A stretch of 64,000 nucleotides of DNA from Aquamicrobium sp. (GTDB lineage: Bacteria > Pseudomonadota > Alphaproteobacteria > Rhizobiales > Rhizobiaceae): contig JAHHDT010000001.1 in NCBI GenBank assembly GCA_019739225.1, positions 992,001-1,056,000 of the forward strand. The letters run 5' to 3'. Below are positions 30,375-41,187 of this stretch, one piece after another. The notes under the pieces are model-generated. The model was not told the DNA's origin. It made no database searches and saw nothing but the letters and a program-made list of their open reading frames with translations. A program made the translations under genes and the position numbers. Every line of letters begins with the position of its first letter. Within the stretch, counting starts at the first letter, position 1.

Positions 30375-31261
30375 GTCCGCTTCTCCATTTTCGGATCAAG
30401 CCGGTCGCGCAGGACGTCGCCGAGAATGTTGACGCTAAGCAGCGTCATTGCCAGCGCGAAGCCGGGGAAGAACACGAGTCCCGGCTTGAGCTGAAAATAC
30501 ATACGCCCGTCGGCCATCATGTTCCCCCAGGACGGTATTTCGCTGGGAAGCCCTGCACCAAGGAAGCTCAATGTCGACTCCGTCAGTATGGCCGACGCGA
30601 AGATGAAGGTCGCCTGAACCGTCAGCGGGGCGACTGTACTCGGTATCAGGTGCCTCCACAGGATGCGCCTGGTGCGACTACCGAGCGTAATTGCCGCCTC
30701 GACGAAAGCCTCCGAGCGTACGTTGAGAATCACGCCTCTCACGAGACGAACGACACGAGGAATTTCAGGAACGGTAATGGCCACGAGAACGGTGGTCAGT
30801 GACGCACCCGTCAGCGCTATGAGGGCGATCGCAAGAAGGATACCCGGAATGGCCATCAACCCGTCCATCGCGCGCATAACAACCATGTCGAAAGCCCGGA
30901 AATATCCAGCGAACACGCCGATGATCAGTCCGATCCCAACGCTGAAAAGCGTCACCCCTGCACCGACGGTCAGCGACAGGCGTGAGCCATAGACGATGCG
31001 CGAAAACGTGTCCCGGCCGAGGGCGTCGGTCCCGAGGAAATGCGTGGAAGTGGGGCCGAGCAGGCGTTCTGCTGGCGCTATAGCAGTGGGGCTGGCGGTG
31101 GCGATCAAAGGCGCTGAAATTGCCATCGCCACAACGCATATCATCACCGCGGCAGCCAGCCATGCTGGTATGCTCGTGACTGCGGCACGCAGAACGGCTT
31201 TTGCGCCGGGCGGCGCAGCGTCTTCATAACGTGCCGGACCTGACTCTTCCAATGACGACAT
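30371..31261 (-). CDS. Peptide ABC transporter permease (DppC-like)
   Basis: FLGTDALGRDTFSRIVYGSRLSL and SEAFVEAAITLGSRTRRILWRHLIPS. Confidence 0.94.
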   Translation of the reverse strand: MSSLEESGPARYEDAAPPGAKAVLRAAVTSIPAWLAAAVMICVVAMAISAPLIATASPTAIAPAERLLGPTSTHFLGTDALGRDTFSRIVYGSRLSLTVGAGVTLFSVGIGLIIGVFAGYFRAFDMVVMRAMDGLMAIPGILLAIALIALTGASLTTVLVAITVPEIPRVVRLVRGVILNVRSEAFVEAAITLGSRTRRILWRHLIPSTVAPLTVQATFIFASAILTESTLSFLGAGLPSEIPSWGNMMADGRMYFQLKPGLVFFPGFALAMTLLSVNILGDVLRDRLDPKMEKRT

Positions 31262-31269
31262 CTGGGAAC

Positions 31270-32214
31270 TCAGTACCTAATCCGAGGATCGAAGACCGTG
31301 TAGAGGATATCAACGATCAGATTGACAAGGATGTAGACGAATGAAAACAAGAGGATAAGCGCTTGGATGACTGGGTAGTCGCGGGCGAGGACCGCCTCGA
31401 CCACCAGCCTCCCAAGGCCTGGCAGATTGAAGACCGATTCCGTCACCACCACCCCGGTGATCAGGGATGCGACACCCGCCCCGACGACCGTGACGATCGG
31501 AATGGCGGCGTTGCGCAAGGCGTGTCGGATCAGAATCGAGGTTTCCGTAGCGCCCTTTGCGCGAGCGGTGCGAATAAAGTCTTCGCCCTTGACCTCGATT
31601 ATGCTGCTGCGCGTCATACGGGCGACGAGAGCGATATACGCGCCACTCAGCGCAAGAGACGGCATGATCAACCGCTGGGCATGAGGCCAGAAGCCGCTCG
31701 ACAAAGGCTCGTAGCCCTGAACCGGCAACCACCGAAACCCAATAGCGAAGGCATACATCAGCATGTAGCCTATCACGAAGACAGGCAGCGACAGTCCGAG
31801 GGTCGAAAGCCCCATCAGAGCCCTGTCAACAAGATTGCCCGGCTTGCGGGATGCGAGGACCCCCAGAGGTATCGCCACCAACATCGTTAACACGAATGTG
31901 CTCATGCTTAGCGCGATCGTCGGCCCGATACGGTCGCCGATGAGATCTAGAACCGGAGCGCCGGAGATGAGCGAAACACCCAGATCCCCAGTCGCCAGCC
32001 GCTGCAGCCAGCCGCTGAGCTGAACCAGAATCGACTGATCGAGACCCATGCTGACACGAATGGCTTCGAGTTGTGCTTCGGTCGCGTCTTCGCCGGCCAT
32101 GATGGTAGCAGGGTCATTCGGCGTGAGCCGCAGTGCGGCGAAGACGATGATTGCCACAAAGGCCATAACCGGCAGTGCAGTAATGATGCGTCTGAGCACG
32201 TAAAACAACAACAT
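31270..32214 (-). CDS. Peptide ABC transporter permease (DppB-like)
   Basis: MLLFYVLRRIITALPVMAFVAIIVFAALRLTPNDPA; EDFIRTARAKGATETSILIRHALRNAAIPIVT. Confidence 0.95.
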   Translation of the reverse strand: MLLFYVLRRIITALPVMAFVAIIVFAALRLTPNDPATIMAGEDATEAQLEAIRVSMGLDQSILVQLSGWLQRLATGDLGVSLISGAPVLDLIGDRIGPTIALSMSTFVLTMLVAIPLGVLASRKPGNLVDRALMGLSTLGLSLPVFVIGYMLMYAFAIGFRWLPVQGYEPLSSGFWPHAQRLIMPSLALSGAYIALVARMTRSSIIEVKGEDFIRTARAKGATETSILIRHALRNAAIPIVTVVGAGVASLITGVVVTESVFNLPGLGRLVVEAVLARDYPVIQALILLFSFVYILVNLIVDILYTVFDPRIRY

Positions 32215-32327
32215 GCGCGTTGGACTTCCTGGGATCGTCGCGCGCTCCGGCTAACGGGCAAGCGAGATTCAACTGGTAAGTTGGCGGCGGAACCGGAGGA
32301 TAGCCGGTCCCGCTGCCATGGTAGGGG

Positions 32328-33914
32328 TTAGTCGGCAGCTTTGCGGACGTTCCAGAATACCGTTACCGGCGCCTCCAGAAAGCCGGTCCAGTCGTTGCTG
32401 AAAGCGGCCGGAACCTGGAACTGGCCGAGCGGTCCGGCCGCGACTTCCTCCATGGCTTTCTTCTGGATCTCGAGAGTGATCTCCTTGCGCGCTTCGGCAT
32501 TCGGCGCCTTGGCGTACTGCATGCGCAGCTCGAGGATCTCTGGAATATTGGGGCGGGTCACAGCCTTGCCGTCGGTTGCTAGCATCGAATTGCCGAACGG
32601 GTCCTTGGCAATTGCCATGCTCGCGCCGGTGATGAAGATGTTCCAGCCACCTTCGTCAGGGCCCTTGTCATTGGTCAGATTGCTTACCGCAGACTGCCAG
32701 TCCATGGTCTTGAGCTGCACGTTGAAGCCGACGTCGCGCAAAGCCTCGGCAATAACGACCGGCTGCGTGGAAAACAGTGCGATGTCGGTCGGGTGAAGGA
32801 TGACCACGGGCTCGTTGTTGTAGCCGGCTTCCGCCATCAGAGCCGTGGCCTTCTCCTTGTCCGCTTCGACGATCCACTCCCTGCCGGCCTCGTCTCCGTT
32901 CACCGTGCCGCATCCCATTATCGCAGCGCAAGGCTGGGAGTATTCAGGATTGCCGACCATGGCATCCAGAATGTCCTTCTGAGCGATGGCAGCAAGTGCG
33001 GCCTGCCTGAGCAGTTTGTTGTTGAATGGAGGTTGCCGCGGGTTCATCGCAAAGAAAGTCCATGAGCCCAGGTGGTCCAGCACCTTCACGGTTACATCTG
33101 GATTTTCTTTCAGCAATGGTATCAGGTCGTAGGGGAGCTGCTGGATGTAATCCACCTCGCCATTTGCCAGCGCGTTCACTGCCGTCATCTGGTCTGGCAT
33201 CGTCACCCATTCAACACGCTCGACACCCACGACTTTGCCGCCTGCAGTCCAGTCGGCGGGTTCGTCGCGTGGGATGTAGTCGGGGTTCTTCTCGTAGACT
33301 GCCTTGATGCCAGGCTGGAACTCTTCGTTGACGAAGCGGTACGGGCCTGAGCCGGTGTAATCGGTGATTGCCTCGGAGGCTGGAGTTTCCGCCACCTTCT
33401 TGGGCATGATGAAGAGCGGCCGGGCACCCAGCTTGGAGAGCCCCTCGAGGATAAGCTCGGTAGGTTGCGTCAGTTTGATCTCGAAGCTTTTATCGTCCAG
33501 CGGCTTCATTTCCTCGACCAGCGTCATTAGCGGACCACCGGTCCCATCGACCTCGGCCCAGCGCCGGATCGAGGCGATGCAATCTTCCGGCGTCACCGGC
33601 GAACCATCGTTCCATTTGAGACCGTCGCGCAGCGTGAAGGTGTAGACAAGCCCGTCTTCAGACGTCGTCCAGTCCGCCATCTGCGGGCGCACCTGAAATT
33701 TCGAATCGAGACCGAGAAGCGTGTCGTAGATCATGTATCCATGATCGCGGCTGATGTAAGCCGTCGTCATAATCGGGTCCATCAGGCGCAGGCCCGTTTG
33801 CATAACGACACGCAGCGTATCCGGCTGCGCATGACTTGCGGCGGGATTAATCGTCAGCATACCGAGCGCCAGCAGGCACGCACGGCTTATCGAACGGACC
33901 GACGGTGATTTCAT
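32328..33914 (-). CDS. Peptide ABC transporter substrate-binding protein (SBP family 5)
   Basis: Signal peptide; WTTSEDGLVYTFTLRDGLKWNDGSPVTPEDCIASIRRW signature. Start at 33914. Confidence 0.94.
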   Translation of the reverse strand: MKSPSVRSISRACLLALGMLTINPAASHAQPDTLRVVMQTGLRLMDPIMTTAYISRDHGYMIYDTLLGLDSKFQVRPQMADWTTSEDGLVYTFTLRDGLKWNDGSPVTPEDCIASIRRWAEVDGTGGPLMTLVEEMKPLDDKSFEIKLTQPTELILEGLSKLGARPLFIMPKKVAETPASEAITDYTGSGPYRFVNEEFQPGIKAVYEKNPDYIPRDEPADWTAGGKVVGVERVEWVTMPDQMTAVNALANGEVDYIQQLPYDLIPLLKENPDVTVKVLDHLGSWTFFAMNPRQPPFNNKLLRQAALAAIAQKDILDAMVGNPEYSQPCAAIMGCGTVNGDEAGREWIVEADKEKATALMAEAGYNNEPVVILHPTDIALFSTQPVVIAEALRDVGFNVQLKTMDWQSAVSNLTNDKGPDEGGWNIFITGASMAIAKDPFGNSMLATDGKAVTRPNIPEILELRMQYAKAPNAEARKEITLEIQKKAMEEVAAGPLGQFQVPAAFSNDWTGFLEAPVTVFWNVRKAAD

Positions 33915-34142
33915 GCGACATCTCCATAAAATGTACCGGGGATACGCTTGAGAGCGGGTGTGTGGCAGACGCACGGCGCAATCGGAATTGAATGCAGAAT
34001 TGCATCCATGATGCCCTGTCGACTTTCGCCTTCACCAGATGACATGTGTTCCCCATTTTTGTCATGTATCTTTGCATCAGGTGCGGTTGGGGATCATAGG
34101 GAAACGCCTGGCGCCAAGAAAGAAACTTTCCTTTCCCATTCC

Positions 34143-34157
34143 ATAGTATATCGCTAT
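34143..34157. promoter_or_regulatory. LysR-type box ATAG-N7-CTAT upstream of the peptide transporter operon
   Basis: ATAG TATATCG CTAT; CCATAGTATAT 11-mer also occurs at 23314..23324. Confidence 0.45.
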
Positions 34158-34439
34158 CTCCCTGGGAGCGCTTTTGGCTTTCGTCTGCCGATATCTGCCC
34201 CAGGGGACTTGCTGGCTGCTTGCTTCTGTCAGCTTTGGACAGCCTGAAGGGTGAGCGATCTTCCAGGCCCGAGGGAAGCGGCCACAAATTTCGCGGCGTC
34301 GTCACCACGACGATGCGGCGCTATGGACCAACGATCGCGGTGTTGGGCGGCGCTTTGGTCTTCGCGCTGTTCCACAGGTTCGAGGGACTTCGCCCCAAGT
34401 GGTCTAGGGGAAGATCTTTCACGTCGTATCCATCGAAAT

Positions 34440-34949
34440 TTATTCAGTTCGTTGCGCCATCTGCTCCAGTGCGTGCTTGGTCTCTCGATGGAGCCTGAAC
34501 GGGTCAGCCACGATCATCCCTTCGGCAGCGCCAATGAGCCTGATCGCCGCATGTAATTCTTCTGCCTCGTCAGGAGCAGGGCCCCGATTGAGCGCTCTAC
34601 GAAACCTCGACCTCGCTTCAATGATCTCCACGGTGAGGAATACGTTGATCTGCAAGGCCGAGAGGCGGCCGTAAGCCAGCGGTAGGACGATCAGCGGCAA
34701 TCGCCCTTCCCGCATTGTTCGACCGTTGCGCCAGAGCAGATAGTTGCGGGTCCAGGCACCTCTGATCATCCAACCTTCGATTTTCATGACCGCTGCGATC
34801 TGTGCGACGGCGTGATGGACAGGAGGATGTGGCTGCCAACGGCTGGTCGACATGTACGCGAGCCATCGAACTGCGGGAGGAATACGTACGTCGCATTCCG
34901 GAACCTTCGTCCGGACAGACCTATGGACTTCGCTACCTAGGTTAGCCAT
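34440..34949 (-). CDS. Hypothetical protein
   Basis: 169 aa ORF with protein-like composition; no family recognised. Confidence 0.4.
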   Translation of the reverse strand: MANLGSEVHRSVRTKVPECDVRIPPAVRWLAYMSTSRWQPHPPVHHAVAQIAAVMKIEGWMIRGAWTRNYLLWRNGRTMREGRLPLIVLPLAYGRLSALQINVFLTVEIIEARSRFRRALNRGPAPDEAEELHAAIRLIGAAEGMIVADPFRLHRETKHALEQMAQRTE

Positions 34950-34952
34950 TAT

Positions 34953-34982
34953 ACGACCTATCTGGTCGAGATAGTAGGGTAT
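34953..34982. promoter_or_regulatory. Composite palindrome upstream of the hypothetical and Rrf2 genes
   Basis: Perfect CTATCT-GGTCG-AGATAG at 34957..34973 in an ATAC...GTAT frame. Confidence 0.45.
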
Positions 34983-35115
34983 GCTTCCTCACCTGACAAC
35001 CCTTCGACCTCCCCTGCCCGGTCGGGTTGCATGCAAGAGCCCGGCCCACTAGCTTGGTGGCCCCTTGGATCAATTTGCGTTCCGTCCGGCCGCGCTCAAG
35101 ACAACGAACGAGACA

Positions 35116-35565
35116 ATGATTTCACAGAAGGCAAAATATGCGCTGCGGGCTCTGGTCGCGTTGGCCCGCGCGCATGGCAACGACGATACCCAGATGATCT
35201 CCGAGATCGCCGAGCAGCAGCGCATTCCCAAGAAGTTCCTGGAACAGATCCTCCTGGACCTGAAGCACCACGGCATCGTGGTAAGCCGGCGCGGCAAGGC
35301 GGGAGGCTATATGCTTCTCAAGAGCCCGGACACGATCACCTTCGGCGAAGTGATGCGCATTATTGACGGCCCGATCGCTCCGCTCCCTTGCCTCAGCCGC
35401 ATGGCCTATCGTCGCTGCGAGGATTGTCGCGAGGAAAAGAGCTGCGAAGTCCGACGTGTCTTCTCCCGGGTCGCGACGGCCACACGCGACGTTCTGGACG
35501 GCACCACCATCGCCGACTGCATCGGCGGCTCCGCGAACGAAGAAGCCCGCAAGCTGACCGCGTAG
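35116..35565 (+). CDS. Rrf2-family transcriptional regulator
   Basis: MISQKAKYALRALVALA, RIPKKFLEQILLDLKHHGIVVSRRGKAGGYML; three-cysteine C-terminal segment. Confidence 0.92.
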   Translation: MISQKAKYALRALVALARAHGNDDTQMISEIAEQQRIPKKFLEQILLDLKHHGIVVSRRGKAGGYMLLKSPDTITFGEVMRIIDGPIAPLPCLSRMAYRRCEDCREEKSCEVRRVFSRVATATRDVLDGTTIADCIGGSANEEARKLTA

Positions 35566-35623
35566 GAGAACACTGTTTCTGATTTCGCCTTGAAATTGGA
35601 AGACGCATGCCCTCTATTACACG

Positions 35624-35639
35624 ACTAATCCGATAGAGT
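35624..35639. promoter_or_regulatory. Imperfect dyad ACTAATCCGATAGAGT upstream of the sulfate operon
   Basis: ACT.ATC/GAT..AGT symmetry; candidate Rrf2 operator. Confidence 0.25.
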
Positions 35640-35664
35640 TTTGTCGCTAACTATGGAGGTAGCC

Positions 35665-36699
35665 ATGTTGCTCAATCGACGATCCATGCTGTTCACCGCC
35701 GCGCTGGCGACCTCGGTCCAGTTCGGCGGTCTCGGCTTTGCCTTTGCCGATACGACGCTGCTCAACGTATCCTACGATCCAACGCGCGAACTGTATCGCG
35801 AGTTCAACGAAGCCTTCGCCGCGCACTGGAAGGCGCAGACCGGGGAGACGGTCACCATCCAGACCTCGCATGGCGGTTCCGGCAAGCAGGCCCGCGCCGT
35901 GATCGATGGCCTCGACGCGGATGTCGTCACGCTGGCGCTCGAAGCCGATATCGACGCGATCGCCAAGAACTCCGGCAAGATCCCCGCCGACTGGCGCGGG
36001 CGGCTGGAGAACAACAATGCGCCCTACACCTCGACGATCGTGTTCCTGGTCCGCAAGGGCAATCCCAAGGGCATCAAGGACTGGGGCGACCTCCTGAAGG
36101 ACGACGTGCAGGTGATCACGCCGAACCCCAAGACGTCCGGCGGCGCGCGTTGGAATTATCTAGCCGCCTGGGCATGGGCCAACGAGGCGTTCGGCGGCAA
36201 CGAAGAGAAGATCAAGGGCTACATCGCCGAACTCTACAAACGGGTTCCGGTGCTCGACACGGGCGCGCGCGGCTCCCTGACCACATTTGCACAGAGACAG
36301 ATCGGGGATGTGCTGCTGGCCTGGGAGAACGAGGCCTATCTGGCGGGCGCCGAGTTCGGCGACGACCAGTTCGACATCGTGGTCCCGCCGTCGTCGATCC
36401 TGGCCGAACCGCCGGTGGCGCTCGTCGACGGCAATGTCGACGCCAAGGGCACGCGCGAGGTGGCCCAGGCCTATCTCGAATATCTCTACTCGGAGGAGGG
36501 CCAGCGGCTGGCGGCCAGGCACTTCTACCGCCCGGCCAAGCGCGACCTGGTGCCCGCCGAGGAGCTCGCGGCGCTGCCAGACGTCAAGCTGATCTCTATC
36601 GACGATCCGCTGTTCGGCGGCTGGGCGAAGGCGCAGCCCTATCACTTCGGCGACGGCGGCGTGTTCGACCAGATCTATCGCCCCGCCTCGTCGAACTGA
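35665..36699 (+). CDS. Sulfate ABC transporter substrate-binding protein
   Basis: [45 protein letters not shown]. Confidence 0.96.
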   Translation: MLLNRRSMLFTAALATSVQFGGLGFAFADTTLLNVSYDPTRELYREFNEAFAAHWKAQTGETVTIQTSHGGSGKQARAVIDGLDADVVTLALEADIDAIAKNSGKIPADWRGRLENNNAPYTSTIVFLVRKGNPKGIKDWGDLLKDDVQVITPNPKTSGGARWNYLAAWAWANEAFGGNEEKIKGYIAELYKRVPVLDTGARGSLTTFAQRQIGDVLLAWENEAYLAGAEFGDDQFDIVVPPSSILAEPPVALVDGNVDAKGTREVAQAYLEYLYSEEGQRLAARHFYRPAKRDLVPAEELAALPDVKLISIDDPLFGGWAKAQPYHFGDGGVFDQIYRPASSN

Positions 36700-36709
36700 G
36701 GACAGCATC

Positions 36710-37570
36710 ATGACCACCCTCGCAGCGGCGAAGGGGTGGCAGTTCAGGAGGCCGAGCGTCATTCCAGGCTTCGGGCTGACGCTCGGCTTCACGATCGCCT
36801 ACCTCACGCTGATCATCCTCATCCCTCTGTCCGGCGTTGCATGGCGCACGACGGAACTTGGCTGGGCCGAGTTCTGGGCGATCGCAACCGATGAGCGCAC
36901 CCTGAAGGCGCTGCGGATTTCCTTCGGCGCCTCCCTGATCGCGGCGATCATCAACGTGGTGTTCGGCACGCTCGTGGCCTGGGTGCTGGTGCGCTACCGC
37001 TTTCCCGGACGCCGCATCGTCGATGCCGCCGTCGACCTGCCTTTCGCCTTGCCCACGGCGGTCGCAGGCATCGCGCTTGCCTCGATCTATGCGCCGAACG
37101 GCTGGATCGGCCAGCTTCTGACGCCCCTCGGCATCAAGGCGGCATTCACCCCCCTCGGCATTGTCATCGCTCTGGTCTTCATCGGGCTGCCCTTCGTGGT
37201 GCGCACGGTCCAGCCGGTGATGGAAGAGATCGATCGAGAGGTGGAGGAGGCTGCCGCTACGCTGGGTGCCAACCGCTTCCAGACGATCCGCCGGGTCATC
37301 CTGCCCGGTCTCGCGCCGGCGGTGTTGACGGGCTTTGCGTTGGCCTTCGCACGCGCCGTCGGCGAATATGGCTCTGTGATCTTCATTGCGGGCAACATCC
37401 CCTACGTGTCGGAGATTGCGCCGCTGCTGATCGTCATCCGGCTGGAGGAGTTCAATTATGCGGGCGCGACCGCCATCGCGGCGATCATGCTGATCATCTC
37501 CTTTTCCATGCTGTTTGCCATCAACCTGATCCAGGCCTGGAGCCGCAGGAGGTATGGCTATGGCGCTTGA
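36710..37570 (+). CDS. cysT: Sulfate ABC transporter permease CysT
   Basis: Six TM permease; [22 protein letters not shown]; operon position. Confidence 0.94.
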   Translation: MTTLAAAKGWQFRRPSVIPGFGLTLGFTIAYLTLIILIPLSGVAWRTTELGWAEFWAIATDERTLKALRISFGASLIAAIINVVFGTLVAWVLVRYRFPGRRIVDAAVDLPFALPTAVAGIALASIYAPNGWIGQLLTPLGIKAAFTPLGIVIALVFIGLPFVVRTVQPVMEEIDREVEEAAATLGANRFQTIRRVILPGLAPAVLTGFALAFARAVGEYGSVIFIAGNIPYVSEIAPLLIVIRLEEFNYAGATAIAAIMLIISFSMLFAINLIQAWSRRRYGYGA

Positions 37571-38465
37571 ACTCATGACTGACATGTCGCAAACGGTTGC
37601 GTCTCGCCCGGCAGGCACGCGCCGCTACCGACGCGCGACCACGGAAGGTCCGCTCGCCAAGGGCATCCTGATTGCGATGGCACTCGGCTTCCTGGCGCTG
37701 TTCCTTGTGTTGCCGCTGATCGCGGTCTTCATCGAGGCGTTCCGCAAGGGCGCGGGCGAATTCCTGTTCGCGCTCCGCGAGCCCGACACGCTGGCCGCCA
37801 TGCGGCTGACGTTGACCGTGGCGGCCATCGCCGTGCCGCTCAATCTCGTCTTCGGCGTGACGGCAGCCTGGGCGATCGCCAAGTTCGAGTTCAAGGGCAA
37901 GGCCTTCCTGACGACGCTGATCGACCTGCCGTTCTCGGTCTCGCCTGTCATCTCGGGCCTGGTCTACGTGCTCCTGTTCGGGGCCGGATCGGTGCTCGGA
38001 CCATGGCTGAAGTCGCACGGCATCGAGATACTGTTCGCCGTGCCGGGCATCGTGCTGGCGACGATCTTTGTCACCTTCCCCTTCGTCGCACGCGAACTGA
38101 TACCGCTAATGCAGGACCAGGGCACCGGCGACGAGGAAGCAGCGCTGTCGCTCGGTGCTTCCGGCTGGCAGACCTTCAGGCTCGTCACGCTGCCAAACAT
38201 CAAGTGGGGGCTGCTCTACGGGGTGCTGCTCTGCAACGCGCGTGCCATGGGCGAGTTCGGCGCGGTGTCCGTGGTGTCCGGTCACATTCGCGGCCTCACC
38301 AACACCATGCCTCTGCATGTCGAGATCCTCTACAACGAATACAACTTCGTCGCCGCCTTCGCCGTCTCGACGCTGCTTGCAGGTCTCGCGCTGGTGACGC
38401 TCGTCCTCAAATCCTTCCTGGAATACCGCTATGGCGACGAGATCGCCGCCGCGGCCAAGCATTAG
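37554..38465 (+). CDS. cysW: Sulfate ABC transporter permease CysW
   Basis: [44 protein letters not shown]; overlaps the cysT end. Confidence 0.95.
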   Translation: MAMALELMTDMSQTVASRPAGTRRYRRATTEGPLAKGILIAMALGFLALFLVLPLIAVFIEAFRKGAGEFLFALREPDTLAAMRLTLTVAAIAVPLNLVFGVTAAWAIAKFEFKGKAFLTTLIDLPFSVSPVISGLVYVLLFGAGSVLGPWLKSHGIEILFAVPGIVLATIFVTFPFVARELIPLMQDQGTGDEEAALSLGASGWQTFRLVTLPNIKWGLLYGVLLCNARAMGEFGAVSVVSGHIRGLTNTMPLHVEILYNEYNFVAAFAVSTLLAGLALVTLVLKSFLEYRYGDEIAAAAKH

Positions 38466-38476
38466 GAGCGCCCGCC

Positions 38477-39601
38477 ATGGACGTCTCGATTCAATCGGTC
38501 CGCAAGGAATTCGATGGCTTCCCAGCCCTGCACGACGTGTCGCTCGACATCCGCTCGGGCGAGCTCATCGCGCTGCTCGGTCCATCCGGCTCCGGAAAGA
38601 CGACGCTGCTTCGGCTCATCGCCGGGCTGGAGCGCCCGACGGATGGGGCCGTGTTCTTCGGCGACGAGGATGCTTCGCATCGCTCGGTGCAGGAGCGGAA
38701 CGTCGGCTTCGTCTTCCAGCACTATGCCCTGTTCCGGCATATGACAGTCGCCGACAACATCGGCTTCGGGCTGAAGGTGCGGCCGGGAGCGACCCGACCG
38801 ACGAAGGCGGAGATCCGTCGCAGGGCATCGGAGCTTCTGGACCTCGTCCAGCTTTCCGGGTTGGAAAACAGGTATCCGAGCCAGCTTTCCGGCGGCCAGC
38901 GACAGCGCGTGGCGCTGGCGCGCGCGCTGGCCATCGAGCCGCGCGTACTCCTCCTCGACGAGCCGTTCGGCGCGCTCGACGCCCAGGTGCGCCGCGAACT
39001 GCGTCGCTGGTTGCGCGAGATCCACGACAGGACCGGCCATACGACTGTCTTCGTCACCCACGACCAGGAGGAAGCGCTGGAACTCGCCGACCGCGTCGTG
39101 GTGATGAGCCAGGGGCGCATCGAGCAGATCGGATCGGCCGACGAGGTCTACGATCGCCCGAACTCACCCTTCGTCTACGGCTTCATCGGCGATTCCAGCA
39201 CGCTCCCGGTGCGGGTAGAGAACGGCCAGCTCTGGCTGCAGGATCGATCCATCGGTTTGGACGCGTCTGACGTGCCGGCGGGGCCGGCGACGCTCTACTT
39301 CCGCCCGCACGACATCGAACTGCTCGAGGGTTGCGGCGGCTGCATCGCAGGCACCGTCTCCGCCAGCCGGCGTGTTGCCGGCACCAGGGGGGTGGAACTG
39401 GAGGTGGGCGGCGCGCGCGAATGCGTCGAGATCGAGCTTCCCGTCGACTTTCCCGCCGGCACGAACGGTCGGATCGCATTCCGGCCCAAGCGCTGGAAGG
39501 TGTTTCCGGAAGGGAATCAGGATAATTCCAGGCCAGTTGAGGAAGAGCGGCACATCACAGGACTCGACGAGAGCGAACTGATGCTGGCCGCGACCTTGTA
39601 G
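38477..39601 (+). CDS. cysA: Sulfate ABC transporter ATP-binding protein CysA
   Basis: Walker [36 protein letters not shown]. Start at 38477 inside the longer ORF. Confidence 0.96.
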   Translation: MDVSIQSVRKEFDGFPALHDVSLDIRSGELIALLGPSGSGKTTLLRLIAGLERPTDGAVFFGDEDASHRSVQERNVGFVFQHYALFRHMTVADNIGFGLKVRPGATRPTKAEIRRRASELLDLVQLSGLENRYPSQLSGGQRQRVALARALAIEPRVLLLDEPFGALDAQVRRELRRWLREIHDRTGHTTVFVTHDQEEALELADRVVVMSQGRIEQIGSADEVYDRPNSPFVYGFIGDSSTLPVRVENGQLWLQDRSIGLDASDVPAGPATLYFRPHDIELLEGCGGCIAGTVSASRRVAGTRGVELEVGGARECVEIELPVDFPAGTNGRIAFRPKRWKVFPEGNQDNSRPVEEERHITGLDESELMLAATL

Positions 39602-39654
39602 GCAGACCAGGACATGTATTTCCTCGCTGGGATCAGCAAAGGACCACGACGCAC

Positions 39655-41187
39655 TTGAGTCTCATCCGGCGCGCCGGGACGGTCGGCGGACTGACGCTGC
39701 TCAGTCGCCTGTTTGGCTTCGGGCGCGATGTCGTCATGGCAGCTATCCTCGGCGCTGGCCCTCTGGCCGACGCCTTCATGGTCGCCTTCCGCCTGCCTAA
39801 CCATTTCCGTGCCATCTTCGCGGAGGGCGCATTCAACTCCGCCTTTATCCCGACCTACGCCGCGTTGCGCCACCGCGGGGGCGAGGCAGTGGCCGCAGCA
39901 TTCCGGTCGACCATCCTGTCATGGTCGCTGGTCGCAAACGGCATTCTCCTCGTGGTCGCCCTCACAGCAACGGGCTGGGTCGTCGCGATCCTGGCACCCG
40001 GCCTGACGGATGATCCCCGGCAGTGGGAGCTGGCCGTCGCCCTGACGCGGATCACGTTCCCCTATCTCGCCTGCATGGCAGTCGTCACGCTCCTGTCCGG
40101 CGTGCTCAACGCGCATGACCGCTTTGCCGCGGCTGCCGCAGCACCCATCCTGCTCAACGTGGCCATGACAGCGGCTCTGCTGCTGGCCTTCGCATTTCCG
40201 ACGGCGGCGCATGCCGCCGCCTGGGGCGTGGTCGTGGGAGGCGTGCTGCAGGTGGTGTTTGTCGCCGCGGCCTGCGCCAAGGGCGGACTGAGGATCAGGC
40301 TGTCGCTGCCGCGCCTCGATCCGGCGGTCATGACCTTCTTCCGGCGCTTCGGCCCTGCCATCCTGGGCGCGGGCGGCGTGCAGATCGCGATGTTCGCCGA
40401 TACCATCATCGCGACTTTCCTGCCCATCGGATCGCTCTCTTACCTCTACTATGCCGACCGCCTCTACCAGCTGCCGCTGGCAGTGGTCGGCATCGCCATC
40501 GGGACCGCGCTGCTGCCGGACCTGTCCAGACGAGTCGCCGATCCGGGCGACGCCTCGGCACCCGCCGCCCTCGGCCACGCGGTTGCTGTCTGCCTGGTTG
40601 TCGGCATCCCCTGCGCCATCGGCCTGGCGTTGCTCGGCGATCTCGTGATCGAGGTGCTGTTCGCGAGAGGCGCCTTCACCCCGGCCGCGGTCGCGGGCGC
40701 GGCCGGCGCGCTCGCCGCCTATGCCATCGGCCTGCCAGCCGCCGTGTCGCTGCGAGCGCTGGTCGCCGGCTTCCACGCCCGTGGCGACACGCTCACGCCC
40801 GTCAAGGCGCTCGGCCTGTCGACGGTGGTGAACGTCGGCCTCAAGCTTTTGCTCGTCGGCCCGCTTGTCCACGCGGGCCTGGCGCTGGCCACCGCCGTCG
40901 GCGTCACCGTCTATGCCGGAATCCTTGCCTTGTGGCTCGCTCGCGGCAAGTCGATCAGGATACCGTTCGACGATAGATCGCGGATCGTGACCACAACTGC
41001 GGGAAGTTTGCTGGTATCTGCCGCCATCCTGCTGTTGCGCGCGCCGATCGAAGCGCTGTCGATGACCGATGCCCCGCAATGGCAGGCTGAGGCTACGCTC
41101 GCTGCCCTGGGCATGCTATCTATTGGCCTCTTCGCCATCGCCTTCGGTGCGGCGGAGATGTGGAACCGGAGACGCAAGCGACGATGA
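39655..41187 (+). CDS. murJ: MurJ/MviN-like lipid II flippase (TTG start)
   Basis: TVGGLTLLSRLFGFGRDVVMAAILGAGPLADAFMVAFRLPNHFRAIFAEGAFNSAFIP; about 14 TM segments. Confidence 0.9.
   Translation: MSLIRRAGTVGGLTLLSRLFGFGRDVVMAAILGAGPLADAFMVAFRLPNHFRAIFAEGAFNSAFIPTYAALRHRGGEAVAAAFRSTILSWSLVANGILLVVALTATGWVVAILAPGLTDDPRQWELAVALTRITFPYLACMAVVTLLSGVLNAHDRFAAAAAAPILLNVAMTAALLLAFAFPTAAHAAAWGVVVGGVLQVVFVAAACAKGGLRIRLSLPRLDPAVMTFFRRFGPAILGAGGVQIAMFADTIIATFLPIGSLSYLYYADRLYQLPLAVVGIAIGTALLPDLSRRVADPGDASAPAALGHAVAVCLVVGIPCAIGLALLGDLVIEVLFARGAFTPAAVAGAAGALAAYAIGLPAAVSLRALVAGFHARGDTLTPVKALGLSTVVNVGLKLLLVGPLVHAGLALATAVGVTVYAGILALWLARGKSIRIPFDDRSRIVTTTAGSLLVSAAILLLRAPIEALSMTDAPQWQAEATLAALGMLSIGLFAIAFGAAEMWNRRRKRR

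Noticed and set aside
39919-41079. 386 aa ORF on - strand
   Set aside because: Antisense to murJ; Gln/Arg/Gly-rich shadow translation.
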